64,000 nucleotides of DNA. Source: Alphaproteobacteria bacterium. Its GTDB lineage: Bacteria; Pseudomonadota; Alphaproteobacteria; Rhizobiales; Devosiaceae. Below the pieces are notes generated by a model. That model searched no databases and was not told the DNA's origin. It was given only the letters and a program-made list of their open reading frames with translations. Shown piece after piece: positions 9,073 through 17,796 of this stretch; within the stretch, counting starts at the first letter, position 1; each line of letters begins with the position of its first letter. The position numbers were made by a program, and so were the translations under genes. The stretch covers positions 1 through 64,000 of the forward strand of contig JAHJWO010000042.1 in the NCBI GenBank assembly GCA_018828145.1. The letters are read 5' to 3'.

Positions 9073-9097
9073 CAAAAGCGATAGACGCCCTTGGCCT

Positions 9098-10681
9098 CTA
9101 GAACCGCAGGGACTTGGCCTGCTTGACGCCTTCGAGCGACGCGATCTCGGCCAGCTGGGCCTCGGTCAGCGTGCCATCGATGGAGACGAGCGCAATGGCG
9201 TCCGACCCCACCTCGACGCGGCCGAGGTTGAAGTTGGCGATGTTGATGCCAAGCTTGCCCAGCAGCGTGCCGAGACGGCCGATATGGCCCGGCTTGTCCT
9301 CGTTGGTGACATAGAGCATGGACGGCGAGAGTTCGGCTTCCATGTTGATATCCTTGACCTGGATGATGCGCGGCTTGCCATTGGCAAACAGCGTACCCGC
9401 CACGCCGCGCACCTGGCGCTCGGTGGTGACGGTCAGCCGGATATAGCCCTCATAGGCGCCCTGACGGTCACGCGTGGTGGTTTCCACCGTGATGCCGCGA
9501 TCCTTGGCGATCTGGGGCGCCGAGACCATGTTGATGTCGCCCAGCGATGGCTTGAGCACGCCATTGATGGCGGCCGCGATCATCGGCTTGATATTGAGCT
9601 GGGCCACATTGCCCTCAAACTCGATCTTGACGCCGCTGATCGCCGTCTCGGTCAGCTGGCCGGCAAACAGGCCGAGCGTTTCGGCAAGCTTCACCCAGGG
9701 GGTGAGGATCGGGGCTTCCTCGGCCGAGATGGACGGGAAGTTGAGCGCGTTGGTGATCTCGCCAGTCATCAGATAAGCCGAAATCTGCTCGGCCACCTGC
9801 AGCGCCACATTCTCCTGCGCCTCGGTGGTCGACGCGCCCAGATGAGGCGTGCAGATCACGTTGGGCAGCTCGAACAGCGGATTGTTCGCGGCCGGCTCCT
9901 CCAGGAAAACATCCAGCGCCGCGCCGGCGACCTGGCCAGACTTTAGCGCGTCATAGAGCGCCGCTTCATCGATCAGGCCGCCGCGGGCGCAGTTGATGAT
10001 GCGCACGCCCTTCTTGGTCTTGGCCAGGGCCTCGGCATTGATGATGTTGCGCGTCGCATCAATCAGCGGCGTATGCAGCGTGATGAAGTCGGCACGGCTA
10101 AGCAGTTCATCCAGCTCGACTTTTTCCACGCCCATGGTCTGGGCACGTTCCGGCGTCAGGAACGGATCGAAGGCGACGACCTTCATCTTGAGGCCGATGG
10201 CGCGGTCGGCCACGATCGAGCCGATATTGCCCGCGCCGATCAGGCCCAGCGTCTTGTTGGTGACCTCGACGCCCATGAAGCGGTTCTTCTCCCACTTGCT
10301 GGCGCGGGTCGAGGCATCGGCCTCCGGCAGCTGGCGGGCCAGCGCGAACATCATGGCGATGGCGTGTTCGGCGGTGGTGATGGAATTGCCGAAGGGGGTG
10401 TTCATCACGATGATGCCCTTCTTGGTGGCGGCGGGAATATCGACATTGTCGACGCCGATGCCGGCACGGCCGATCACCTTTAGATTGGTGGCTGCGGCGA
10501 TGACCTTCTCGGTCACCTTGGTGGCCGAGCGGATCGCCAAACCGTCATAGTTTCCAATGACTTCGAGCAGCTTTTCCTTGTCCTTGCCCAGATCGGGTAG
10601 GTAGTCGACCTCGACGCCATTGTCCTTGAAAATCTGGACCGCGGTGGGGCTGAGCTTGTCGGAAACGAGAACCTTGGGCAT
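9098..10681 (-). CDS. serA: D-3-phosphoglycerate dehydrogenase
   Basis: This enzyme oxidises 3-phosphoglycerate to 3-phosphohydroxypyruvate with NAD, the first step of serine synthesis. The 527-residue protein is the long form: the substrate domain, a nucleotide-binding domain with GLIGAGNIGS (about 150) and the catalytic region (CTPHLGAST). An intervening domain and a C-terminal ACT domain (about 455-527), which usually senses serine, follow. I place the start at the ATG at 10681, five bases after AAGGAGG; an adjacent GTG at 10684 is too close to that site. serC lies just upstream on the same strand, so the two probably form one operon. Confidence 0.96.
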   Translation of the reverse strand: MPKVLVSDKLSPTAVQIFKDNGVEVDYLPDLGKDKEKLLEVIGNYDGLAIRSATKVTEKVIAAATNLKVIGRAGIGVDNVDIPAATKKGIIVMNTPFGNSITTAEHAIAMMFALARQLPEADASTRASKWEKNRFMGVEVTNKTLGLIGAGNIGSIVADRAIGLKMKVVAFDPFLTPERAQTMGVEKVELDELLSRADFITLHTPLIDATRNIINAEALAKTKKGVRIINCARGGLIDEAALYDALKSGQVAGAALDVFLEEPAANNPLFELPNVICTPHLGASTTEAQENVALQVAEQISAYLMTGEITNALNFPSISAEEAPILTPWVKLAETLGLFAGQLTETAISGVKIEFEGNVAQLNIKPMIAAAINGVLKPSLGDINMVSAPQIAKDRGITVETTTRDRQGAYEGYIRLTVTTERQVRGVAGTLFANGKPRIIQVKDINMEAELSPSMLYVTNEDKPGHIGRLGTLLGKLGINIANFNLGRVEVGSDAIALVSIDGTLTEAQLAEIASLEGVKQAKSLRF

Positions 10682-10750
10682 CACGCCCTCCTTGATTCCG
10701 TCACATCTGTGAACGGTGAATGAATGTATCGATCGGGGGAATACAATGGC

Positions 10751-11935
10751 TCAGGCGGCAGCCTGACCCAGCGCGGCCTTTTCCTCGGCAAAGGCAAAGT
10801 CCAGCCACGGCACCAAAGCGGCGAGATCGGACGTCTCGATGGTCGAGCCGGCCCAGATGCGCAGGCCCGAGGGGGCGTCCTTGTAGGCGCCGATATCATA
10901 GGCGACGCCCGCCTTGTCGAGGCGCGACACGATTGCCTTGGCAAAACCGGCCTGCTTGTCGGCATCGAGCGCCGTCACCGCCGGATCGACGATGGAGAAA
11001 CAGACCGAGGTGTTGGACCGGTTGGCCGGATTTTTGGCCAGGAAGTCGACCCAGTCGGTCTTGGCCACCCAATCGGCCAGCACCTTGAAATTGGCATCGG
11101 CGCGCGCCTGCATGGCCGAAAGGCCACCCAGCGACTTGCCCCATTCCATGGCGTCGATGGCGTCTTCGATGCAGATCATCGACGGCGTGTTGATGGTCGC
11201 GGCCTCGAACACTTCCTCGAGCAGCTTGCCGCCCTTGGTGAGGCGGAAGATCTTGGGCAGCGGGCGATCGGGCTTGAAGGTCTCGAGCCGCTCGACGGCG
11301 CGGGGCGACAGGATCAGCACGCCATGGGCGGCCTCGCCACCCAGCGCCTTCTGCCAGGAGAAGGTGACGACATCGAGCTTGGCGAAATCGAGATTCTGCG
11401 CAAAGGCCGCCGAGGTGGCGTCGCAGATGGTCAGGCCCTTGCGGTCGGCGGCGATCCAGTCGCCATTCTCGACGCGCACGCCCGAAGTGGTGCCATTCCA
11501 GGTAAAGACCACGTCGCGGTCGAAATCGACCTGGGTGAGGTCCGGCAATTCGCCATAGGGCGCCTTGAGAATGCGCACGTCGTCGAGCTTGAGCTGCTTG
11601 GATACATCGGTGACCCAGCCCTCGCCGAAGCTCTCCCAGGCCAGCATGTCGACGCCGCGGGCGCCGAGCATCGACCACAGCGCCATTTCGACGGCGCCGG
11701 TGTCCGATGCGGGGACAATGCCGATGCGGTAATCGGCGGGAACTTCGAGCAGTTCGCGCGTCAGGTCGATGGCGCGCTGGATGCGGGCCTTGCCCGGCTT
11801 ACTGCGGTGCGACCGACCGACCAGCGCATTGGCCAGCGCTTCAACCGTCCAGCCAGGACGCTTGGCACAGGGGCCCGACGAAAAATTCGGATTAGCCGGT
11901 TTCACCGCCGGCGCGGTCAGGGGCATTGCAGCCAT
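10751..11935 (-). CDS. serC: Phosphoserine aminotransferase
   Basis: This PLP enzyme converts 3-phosphohydroxypyruvate and glutamate to phosphoserine and 2-oxoglutarate. The 394-residue protein begins with [15 protein letters not shown], typical of the alphaproteobacterial long SerC group. Lys196 in SWQKALGG is the expected PLP-binding residue, and CDATSAAF precedes it. The ATG at 11935 follows GGGAGGG at suitable distance. serA follows after 69 bp, so enzyme steps one and two are encoded together. A structured leader lies immediately upstream. Confidence 0.95.
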   Translation of the reverse strand: MAAMPLTAPAVKPANPNFSSGPCAKRPGWTVEALANALVGRSHRSKPGKARIQRAIDLTRELLEVPADYRIGIVPASDTGAVEMALWSMLGARGVDMLAWESFGEGWVTDVSKQLKLDDVRILKAPYGELPDLTQVDFDRDVVFTWNGTTSGVRVENGDWIAADRKGLTICDATSAAFAQNLDFAKLDVVTFSWQKALGGEAAHGVLILSPRAVERLETFKPDRPLPKIFRLTKGGKLLEEVFEAATINTPSMICIEDAIDAMEWGKSLGGLSAMQARADANFKVLADWVAKTDWVDFLAKNPANRSNTSVCFSIVDPAVTALDADKQAGFAKAIVSRLDKAGVAYDIGAYKDAPSGLRIWAGSTIETSDLAALVPWLDFAFAEEKAALGQAAA

Positions 11936-11962
11936 CTTCAGCGACCCTCCCAGGTCTATGCG

Positions 11963-11980
11963 TCTCGCGTTAGGGCGAGA
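11963..11980 (-). promoter_or_regulatory. serC leader hairpin
   Basis: On the minus strand TCTCGC and GCGAGA form a 6-bp stem around a CCTAAC loop, 27 bases before the serC start codon. A weaker CGCCC/GGGCG helix lies further upstream near 12000-12016. A 'serC' leader motif of unknown ligand is known upstream of alphaproteobacterial serC genes. Position and shape fit, but I cannot confirm the consensus. Confidence 0.4.
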
Positions 11981-12134
11981 TGTCCTGAGGCGGGAGATAC
12001 GCCCGATGCCGGGGCGCCGTCAATAGCGCATTTGGAGGGTGTCTGTTGTTGTGGAACTCAGCGTGTCAGCCAATGAGGTTGGCAACGGGTGCTGGGCGGT
12101 TCGACAGCTTGCTGCCGGTCGCGAAAGCCGACCT

Positions 12135-13127
12135 TCAGCCCGATCTTCTTTCGGCATGCAAGCCGTCCCACCATCGCAGCACTTTGAGCGCTCTGAGCGT
12201 GATCCATGGCGAAGGTTTGCCAGGTCCATCGTCCATATGAAACCAGACCTGCCCGGGGGTCTGCCAGTCCAGAAACCAGACGCCGCTTTCGTCCCGCTTG
12301 GACCGGAGGATCTCTATCGCTTCGCCGAGGCGCTCGTCGGGCTGGGCGCCGGGGGACTGCATGCTGCTTGCGCGAAAATAGTGCAGCCCTCGCAGGATGT
12401 CGTAGCGCCAACGGTTGGGATAGAGGAGAGCAAGGAAGGCCTCATCCGCATTTTCTCCCGTGGCGGCGCGCCGGAACAGTCCACGCTTGAGGAGGTATTC
12501 TTCTCCCGACTTGCGGGCAGCCCTCGACGCTTCCGTTCCGCCGGTGGCGATCTCGTATTCAAGCAGTCCCTCGAGCACGTTGATCGTCGTTGCAAAGGAC
12601 GACCGGTGCGACCCATTGCAGCGCTCACAGTTCCAGCCCCCGTCCGGCTGAACCTCACCGACCAGCCTTTCAACGATGGGTGTCACATCGACACCGAAAT
12701 AGGCGCCATCGGCGACAGTTCGACCGTTGATGCACTCCTCGACCTCTCCCTCCCAGTAAGGCTGACTGCCTTCCTCCCAGCGAGAATGCCTGCCGATCAG
12801 CTCGACGGTACGCCGCGCCCGGTCCGATGCCGGGTCGAGACCGAATTCGCGAAGCTGCGTCAGTGCAATGCAGGTCGCCGTCCACGGTTGTCCCAGCGTC
12901 TTCCACCTGGACCAGTCGAAGTCGCGTGGGGCGAAGGCGCCACCTGCCCACTGGCCATCGTCGTCCTGCAAGGACAGAAGACGGGCGCCCCAGCCCCCGG
13001 TTTCCACCTTGCTGCGCTCGGCGCGCCACGCGGTTTCCGGGGCATCCAGGAGGTCGCGCATGACCTGCCATCGCAGCGCCGGATCGGTATCGGAAAGCCA
13101 ACCAATCACACGATCATGATCTGGCAT
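12135..13127 (-). CDS. Terpene-cyclase-like alpha/alpha-barrel protein
   Basis: The 330-residue product resembles soluble proteins annotated as squalene-cyclase-like or prenyltransferase-repeat proteins. It has recurring helical units with WxxGGAF-, DGGWNCERC- and ESGVWFLDWQTPGQVWF-like turns, the pattern of an alpha/alpha toroid. The DXDD acid motif of true class II cyclases is not visible and there is no signal peptide, so catalytic terpene cyclisation is doubtful. The ATG at 13127 is used; a GTG at 13160 would add 11 residues. Neither has a good ribosome-binding site. It stands alone, upstream of and parallel to serC. Confidence 0.6.
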   Translation of the reverse strand: MPDHDRVIGWLSDTDPALRWQVMRDLLDAPETAWRAERSKVETGGWGARLLSLQDDDGQWAGGAFAPRDFDWSRWKTLGQPWTATCIALTQLREFGLDPASDRARRTVELIGRHSRWEEGSQPYWEGEVEECINGRTVADGAYFGVDVTPIVERLVGEVQPDGGWNCERCNGSHRSSFATTINVLEGLLEYEIATGGTEASRAARKSGEEYLLKRGLFRRAATGENADEAFLALLYPNRWRYDILRGLHYFRASSMQSPGAQPDERLGEAIEILRSKRDESGVWFLDWQTPGQVWFHMDDGPGKPSPWITLRALKVLRWWDGLHAERRSG

Positions 13128-13279
13128 TGAAGCGGACTTTGCAGGGGGCACTGCGGCCACTCTACCATCATGCGGCGATGTGGCAACGCGCGCGGGCCGG
13201 CCAATTCAGGATGGGTCGAAACGGCTCGGCTGCCGCGGCCGATAAGGACATCGGGGACTAATCTGTGATCGTCGGACGC

Positions 13280-13681
13280 CTAATCGTTCAGCGTAACCGA
13301 TATGCCCCTGTTCAGTGAATTCATGGCCATCGATATCTCACTCGTTCGCCGGATCAAGTCAGCCGCGTCGGAGCCATCTTCCATCTGTATCGAAACACGC
13401 ATCGTCGCATTGGTGGCTATGAGGGGCTCGCCCTGCAAGGTCACCTCTACCGCAATGCCAATATCCTTTATCTTGAGGCCCGCATTGGCAGCGACGTAGC
13501 GCAGATCATTGGCAAAGCACCCGCCAATTGTCAGGCCCAGCAACTGGGCACCGTTAAAACCCAGCCCAAGACCGCCCGCTCGCCCTTGAGGCCTGTCGAT
13601 GACAATGGTGTGGCCGTCTGCCCATCCCAGTGCGGCTTCCGTGCCTGCCACATTTCTGATCTCGATCGTTGAAGTCTGCAT
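13280..13681 (-). CDS. OsmC-family protein
   Basis: This 133-residue protein matches the OsmC/Ohr fold: an N-terminal beta part, a central helix with GGCFANDL containing the conserved first cysteine (Cys55), and a C-terminal strand region. Family members reduce organic peroxides with two cysteines. Only one cysteine is present here, so the usual dithiol chemistry is not possible and the role is unclear. The ATG at 13681 follows GGAGGAAG closely; a longer reading from 13723 is rejected. It is 117 bp downstream of the LysR gene on the same strand and may be its cotranscribed partner. Confidence 0.75.
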   Translation of the reverse strand: MQTSTIEIRNVAGTEAALGWADGHTIVIDRPQGRAGGLGLGFNGAQLLGLTIGGCFANDLRYVAANAGLKIKDIGIAVEVTLQGEPLIATNATMRVSIQMEDGSDAADLIRRTSEISMAMNSLNRGISVTLND

Positions 13682-13798
13682 GAGCTTCCTCCTCCAATGT
13701 TGCATACTGCAGGCGTCCAACAAGGTTGTCAGCTATGCGAGAGTTTCGCGCATAACGTCCCGTGACATGCGCTCCGTGGAGCGCTTGCCGGCCCCCAA

Positions 13799-14767
13799 TC
13801 ACGCCGGAACCAGCTCCGCCACCCCCGCCTGCGCTTCGGGCACCGCATCGGCGCCGACGAGCTGCTCGATGAACATCCGCATCACCGGCGATTCCGTGCG
13901 GTCCCAGCGCGTGACCAGCATATAGGGCTCCGACCGGGTGCGCAGGGTCACGGGGAGCACGCGGACGGCGGCCGACTGCGAGAAGAAATTGCCCACATCG
14001 GTGGAGAGCAGCGCGACCATCTGGTGGCTGTGCCGCATCAGCGACATGGTGGCGAAGGCCGAGGTGGTTTCCACGAGGTTGGTGGGGAACTGCAGGCCAT
14101 ATTCGTTGAATTCGCGCTCCAGGAGGCGCCGCATCGGCATATTGGCCGAGCAGACCACCCAGGGGTAATCGGCCACATCCTCGAGGGTCACCGCGCTGAG
14201 TTTGGCGCAGGGATGCTGCACGCTGACGGCGATGCACAGCTGCTCGTCCTTGACCTTGACCGTACGGTATTGCTCGGGGCGATGGCTGACGCTGGTGCGG
14301 CAAATGGCGATGTCGAGCCGCCCGTCATCGATGAGGTGGAGCAGCCGGGCGCTGGTATCCTCATGCACCTGGACCGAAAGCTGGGGCTGTTTCTGCAAGA
14401 GGCGCGACAGGCCTTCCATGGCCAGCGGCACCGCACCCATGATCATGCCGATCGACAGCCTGCCGCCCACGCCTTCGAGCACCCCCTTCATCTCTTCGCG
14501 CAGATGCTGCATGTCGGTCATCACCAGCCGCGCATAGCGGATCACGCAATGGCCCAGCTCGTTCGGCTCGAGGCCGCGATGATTGCGGATGAACAGCTGC
14601 TCGCCCATGGCGGACTCGATTTCCTGCAGCGCCTTGGTGGCCCCCGGCTGGGTCAGCGCCACGGCCTCGGCGGCCTTTTGCACCGAACCATGATCGTCAA
14701 TGGCGATGAGCAGGCGGAAGTGGCGCAGCCGCAGGCGGGCGGCCATGGAATCGAGGGTCGGCAACAT
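13799..14767 (-). CDS. LysR-family transcriptional regulator (GbpR-like)
   Basis: This is a 322-residue regulator with an N-terminal winged helix-turn-helix (about residues 10-70; RLRHFRLLIAIDDHGSVQKAAEA, then TQPGATKALQEIE). An effector-binding domain starts near 95. The style resembles GbpR-type regulators of sugar-binding protein genes in rhizobia. It is divergent from the TRAP transporter operon across 123 bp, the usual LysR arrangement, so it probably activates that operon with a sugar acid or related carboxylate as effector. No clear T-N11-A box could be fixed by eye. Confidence 0.88.
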   Translation of the reverse strand: MLPTLDSMAARLRLRHFRLLIAIDDHGSVQKAAEAVALTQPGATKALQEIESAMGEQLFIRNHRGLEPNELGHCVIRYARLVMTDMQHLREEMKGVLEGVGGRLSIGMIMGAVPLAMEGLSRLLQKQPQLSVQVHEDTSARLLHLIDDGRLDIAICRTSVSHRPEQYRTVKVKDEQLCIAVSVQHPCAKLSAVTLEDVADYPWVVCSANMPMRRLLEREFNEYGLQFPTNLVETTSAFATMSLMRHSHQMVALLSTDVGNFFSQSAAVRVLPVTLRTRSEPYMLVTRWDRTESPVMRMFIEQLVGADAVPEAQAGVAELVPA

Positions 14768-14890
14768 GGGTATAACTCCTCCTCATACCTCTATCAGAAC
14801 CCATCATTATACAGGCCGTCTGCGGGCCGCTAGAAAAACCGTCATGCGCGAAAGCCGAGAACCGCCATAGTAAGGCGAACCCGATCGTGC

Positions 14891-15418
14891 ATGAGGAGAC
14901 TGCTGGTGGAGAAGCCCAAATTCTTCGTTTTTCGCTGGATGGAGCACCTGCTCGTCCTGGGCATGACCATGATGTGCCTGCTGGTATTCTGGAACGTGGT
15001 GCTGCGCTACGGCCTGCGCTCGGGCATTCCCATTTCGGTGGAGCTGTCGCGGCTGATCTTTGTCTGGATCATCATGCTGGGCAGCGTCGTCGCCCTGCGT
15101 GAAGGCATGCATATTTCCGTCGACGCCGTGATCAACCGGCTGTCGCCGCGCCTGCGGGTGCTGTCGCTGTGGCTGGCGCATCTGCTGATGCTGTGGTGCT
15201 GCTGGCTGGTGTTCCAGGGCAGCCTGCGCCAGGCCCAGGTCAACTGGAGCAACCACATGCCGCTGTCGGGCGTCTCGGTGGGCTGGATGTATGCCGCAGG
15301 CATCGCCGCCGCCGTGTTCTGGGCGGCCATCCTGCTCTTCAACCTCTACCGCTCCCTGCGCGGCGATCACAGCCAGCTGCAGCCCAATGCCCTGCCTGTC
15401 GAGGTGACCACGCCATGA
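14891..15418 (+). CDS. TRAP transporter small permease (DctQ type)
   Basis: The 175-residue protein has four hydrophobic segments typical of the small membrane subunit of tripartite ATP-independent periplasmic importers, including the WIIMLGSVVALREGMHISVD loop that marks DctQ proteins. It pairs with the large permease whose start overlaps its stop as ATGA. The ATG at 14891 is used; a GTG at 14906 has a better AGGAG site and is possible. Import is driven by an ion gradient, commonly sodium. Confidence 0.9.
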   Translation: MRRLLVEKPKFFVFRWMEHLLVLGMTMMCLLVFWNVVLRYGLRSGIPISVELSRLIFVWIIMLGSVVALREGMHISVDAVINRLSPRLRVLSLWLAHLLMLWCCWLVFQGSLRQAQVNWSNHMPLSGVSVGWMYAAGIAAAVFWAAILLFNLYRSLRGDHSQLQPNALPVEVTTP

Positions 15419-16692
15419 GTGCCCTGATCTTCCTCGGCTCGCTTGGCGCCGCCATGGCCATTGGCGTTCCCGTCGCCTTCGCCCTCATGGTCTGCGCCAT
15501 CGCCATGATGTGGATGCTGGGCATGATGGACGCCCAGATTCTCGCCCAGAAGATGATCGACGGCGCCGACAGCTATCCGCTGATGGCCATTCCTTTCTTC
15601 ATGCTGGCCGGCGAACTGATGACGGCCGGCGGCCTGTCGCGCCGCATCGTCGACGTGGCCATGGCCCTGTTCGGCCACCTGCGCGGAGGCCTGGGCTATG
15701 TGGTGATCGGCACTGGCGTGGTGCTCGCGACGCTGTCGGGCTCGGCCATCGCCGACACCGCCACGCTCGCCATCATGCTGCTGCCCATCATGCTCAAGGC
15801 CGGCTATCCGGTCGGCCGCTCCACGGGCCTGATGGCCGCAACTGGCATCATCGCCCCGGTCATCCCGCCCTCCATCGGCTTCGTCGTGCTGGGGGTGACC
15901 GCCAATCTCTCGATCGTCCAGCTGTTCCTGGCCGGCATCGTGCCGGGCCTGCTCATGGCCAGCAGCCTCGTGGTGGCCTGGTTCATCGTCTCGCGCCACG
16001 ACAAGACGCCCACCCTGCCGCGCAAGAGCCTCAAGGACGTGCTGCGCGCGCTGCGCGACGCCGTCTGGGCGCTGTTCCTGCCCGTCATCATCATTGTCGG
16101 CCTGCGCATGGGCGTCTTCACGCCCACCGAGGCGGGCATCGTGGCGGCCGCCTATGCGCTGTTTGTCAGCATGGTCATCTACCGCGAGCTGACCCTCAAG
16201 GACCTCTATGGGTGCCTGCTGGCGTCATCGAAGCTGACGGCCATCATCATGCTGCTGGTCGCCGCCTCCAGCGTCACGGCCTTCCTCATCACCGTCGCCA
16301 ATGTGCCGGCCCAGGTGATCGGGTTCCTGGGCCCCTTCATCGAGCAGCCCATCCTGCTCATGGCGCTGATGATGCTGGGCGTCTTCATCATCGGCAGCGT
16401 GCTCGATTTCACGCCCGCCATCACCATCCTGGTGCCGGTGCTGATGCCGGTGGTCAAGGCGGCCGGCATCGATCCGATCTATTTTGGCGTGGTCTTCATC
16501 ATCTGCGCCGCCATCGGGATGATCACCCCGCCGGTCGGCGCCGTGCTCAACACGGTGAGCGGCGTCGCCCGCATCCCGCTCGAAAAGGCCGTGGTCGGGG
16601 TCATGCCCTTCCTGCTCGCCGAAATTGCCGTGCTGGTCCTGCTGATCCTGTTTCCAGGCATCATCACCGGCCCGCTCGACCTCTTCTACTGA
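15415..16692 (+). CDS. TRAP transporter large permease (DctM type)
   Basis: This 425-residue inner-membrane subunit has about a dozen hydrophobic segments. DctM landmarks include PLMAIPFFMLAGELM near residue 60, LSGSAIADTATLAIMLLP, and the C-terminal IGMITPPVGAVLN. It forms the substrate channel with DctQ. The start ATG overlaps the dctQ stop by four bases, implying translational coupling. The binding-protein gene follows after 26 bp. Confidence 0.95.
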   Translation: MSALIFLGSLGAAMAIGVPVAFALMVCAIAMMWMLGMMDAQILAQKMIDGADSYPLMAIPFFMLAGELMTAGGLSRRIVDVAMALFGHLRGGLGYVVIGTGVVLATLSGSAIADTATLAIMLLPIMLKAGYPVGRSTGLMAATGIIAPVIPPSIGFVVLGVTANLSIVQLFLAGIVPGLLMASSLVVAWFIVSRHDKTPTLPRKSLKDVLRALRDAVWALFLPVIIIVGLRMGVFTPTEAGIVAAAYALFVSMVIYRELTLKDLYGCLLASSKLTAIIMLLVAASSVTAFLITVANVPAQVIGFLGPFIEQPILLMALMMLGVFIIGSVLDFTPAITILVPVLMPVVKAAGIDPIYFGVVFIICAAIGMITPPVGAVLNTVSGVARIPLEKAVVGVMPFLLAEIAVLVLLILFPGIITGPLDLFY

Positions 16693-16718
16693 ACCGAACA
16701 ACACACCGGAGGAAACCC

Positions 16719-17708
16719 ATGAAACTGTCCCAACTGCTTGCAGCCACCGCCCTGGTACTGGTCGCGGCCAGCCTGCCCGCCGCGGCCCAGACCGCCCGCA
16801 TCGGCTATGTGCCGGTCGAGGAACACCCGGTCGGCCAGGGCGTCAACAAGTTCGCCGAACTGGTCGCCGAAAAGACCGGCGGGCGCATCGAGCTGCAGAA
16901 GTTCGGCAATGGCACGCTCGGCAACGAGCCGCAGATGCAGTCGTCCATCCAGGGCGGCATCCTCGAGGTCATGGTCGGCCCGACCTCCAACCTCGTCGGC
17001 TCGATCCCCGAATTCCTGATCTTCGACCTGCCCTTCTTCTATCCCGATTTCGCGGCGGTCGATAAGGTCATGGATGGCCGCGTCGGCGATGCGCTGTTCG
17101 AAAAGCTCGACGCGCTCAACATGGTGGGCCTGGCCTATTGGGACAACGGCTTCCGCCATATGACCAATGCGGTCCGCCCGATCAATTCGGTCGACGATGT
17201 CGCTGGGCTCAACATCCGCGTCATTCCCAACCCGCTGTTCATCTCGACCTTCACCGCGCTCGGCGCCAATCCGGTGCCACTGCCCTATCCCGAGCTGTTC
17301 ACCGCGCTCGAGACGCGTGCCGTCGATGCCCAGGAGACCCCGGTCGGCCTCATCCATTCCAGCCGCTTCTATGAAGTGCAGGACCATCTGGCCCTGACCG
17401 GCCACGTCTACACGCCCTACCTGCTGCTCGCCAGCAAGGCCTGGTTCGATGGCCTTTCGGCCGAGGACCAGGCGCTCGTGATGGAGGCTGCCCATGAATC
17501 TGCGGTCTATCAGCGCGACCTGTCGCGCAATGACGCGGACCGGCTGATCGGCCTGCTCGAAGAAGAGGGCATGGAAGTGACCCGTCTGTCGGACGAAGAA
17601 ATGGCCCGCATGCGCGAGACCGTTGCGCCCGTCGTCGCGGAATTCACCGAAACCATCGGCGCCGACCTGATCCAGCAGGCACGCGAGGACATGGGCACCG
17701 CCAACTAA
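16719..17708 (+). CDS. TRAP transporter substrate-binding protein (DctP type)
   Basis: The 329-residue periplasmic protein has a signal peptide cleaved near AAA/QT (residue 23) and the DctP fold. The NxRVIPNPLF segment includes the conserved arginine that clamps the substrate carboxylate, followed by the family's PLPYPELFTALETRAVDAQE helix. The ligand should be an organic or sugar acid; context favours a sugar acid. The ATG is preceded by GGAGG. It is the last transporter gene; tandem hairpins follow before the enzyme gene. Confidence 0.93.
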   Translation: MKLSQLLAATALVLVAASLPAAAQTARIGYVPVEEHPVGQGVNKFAELVAEKTGGRIELQKFGNGTLGNEPQMQSSIQGGILEVMVGPTSNLVGSIPEFLIFDLPFFYPDFAAVDKVMDGRVGDALFEKLDALNMVGLAYWDNGFRHMTNAVRPINSVDDVAGLNIRVIPNPLFISTFTALGANPVPLPYPELFTALETRAVDAQETPVGLIHSSRFYEVQDHLALTGHVYTPYLLLASKAWFDGLSAEDQALVMEAAHESAVYQRDLSRNDADRLIGLLEEEGMEVTRLSDEEMARMRETVAPVVAEFTETIGADLIQQAREDMGTAN

Positions 17709-17720
17709 GGCGGACCCGGC

Positions 17721-17774
17721 GGGAGGCGGCTGGCCGCCTCCCCACCTGGACGGCCCCCATGGGGTCGTCCCTTT
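17721..17774 (+). terminator. Tandem hairpins after dctP
   Basis: Hairpin one has a perfect 10-bp stem, GGGAGGCGGC (17721-17730) with GCCGCCTCCC (17733-17742). Hairpin two pairs GGACGGCCCC (17748-17757) with GGGGTCGTCC (17761-17770) with one wobble and is followed by CTTTTC. The second looks like an intrinsic terminator and sits 26 bp before the next gene, so it may act as partial read-through control or mRNA stabiliser within the operon. Confidence 0.65.
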
Positions 17775-17796
17775 TCAAGGATAGCGGAGTATTTTC

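Noticed and set aside
15510..16718. Long frame upstream of the dctP gene
   Set aside because: It reads dctM in another frame; dctP starts at the ATG at 16719 with a clear ribosome-binding site and signal peptide.
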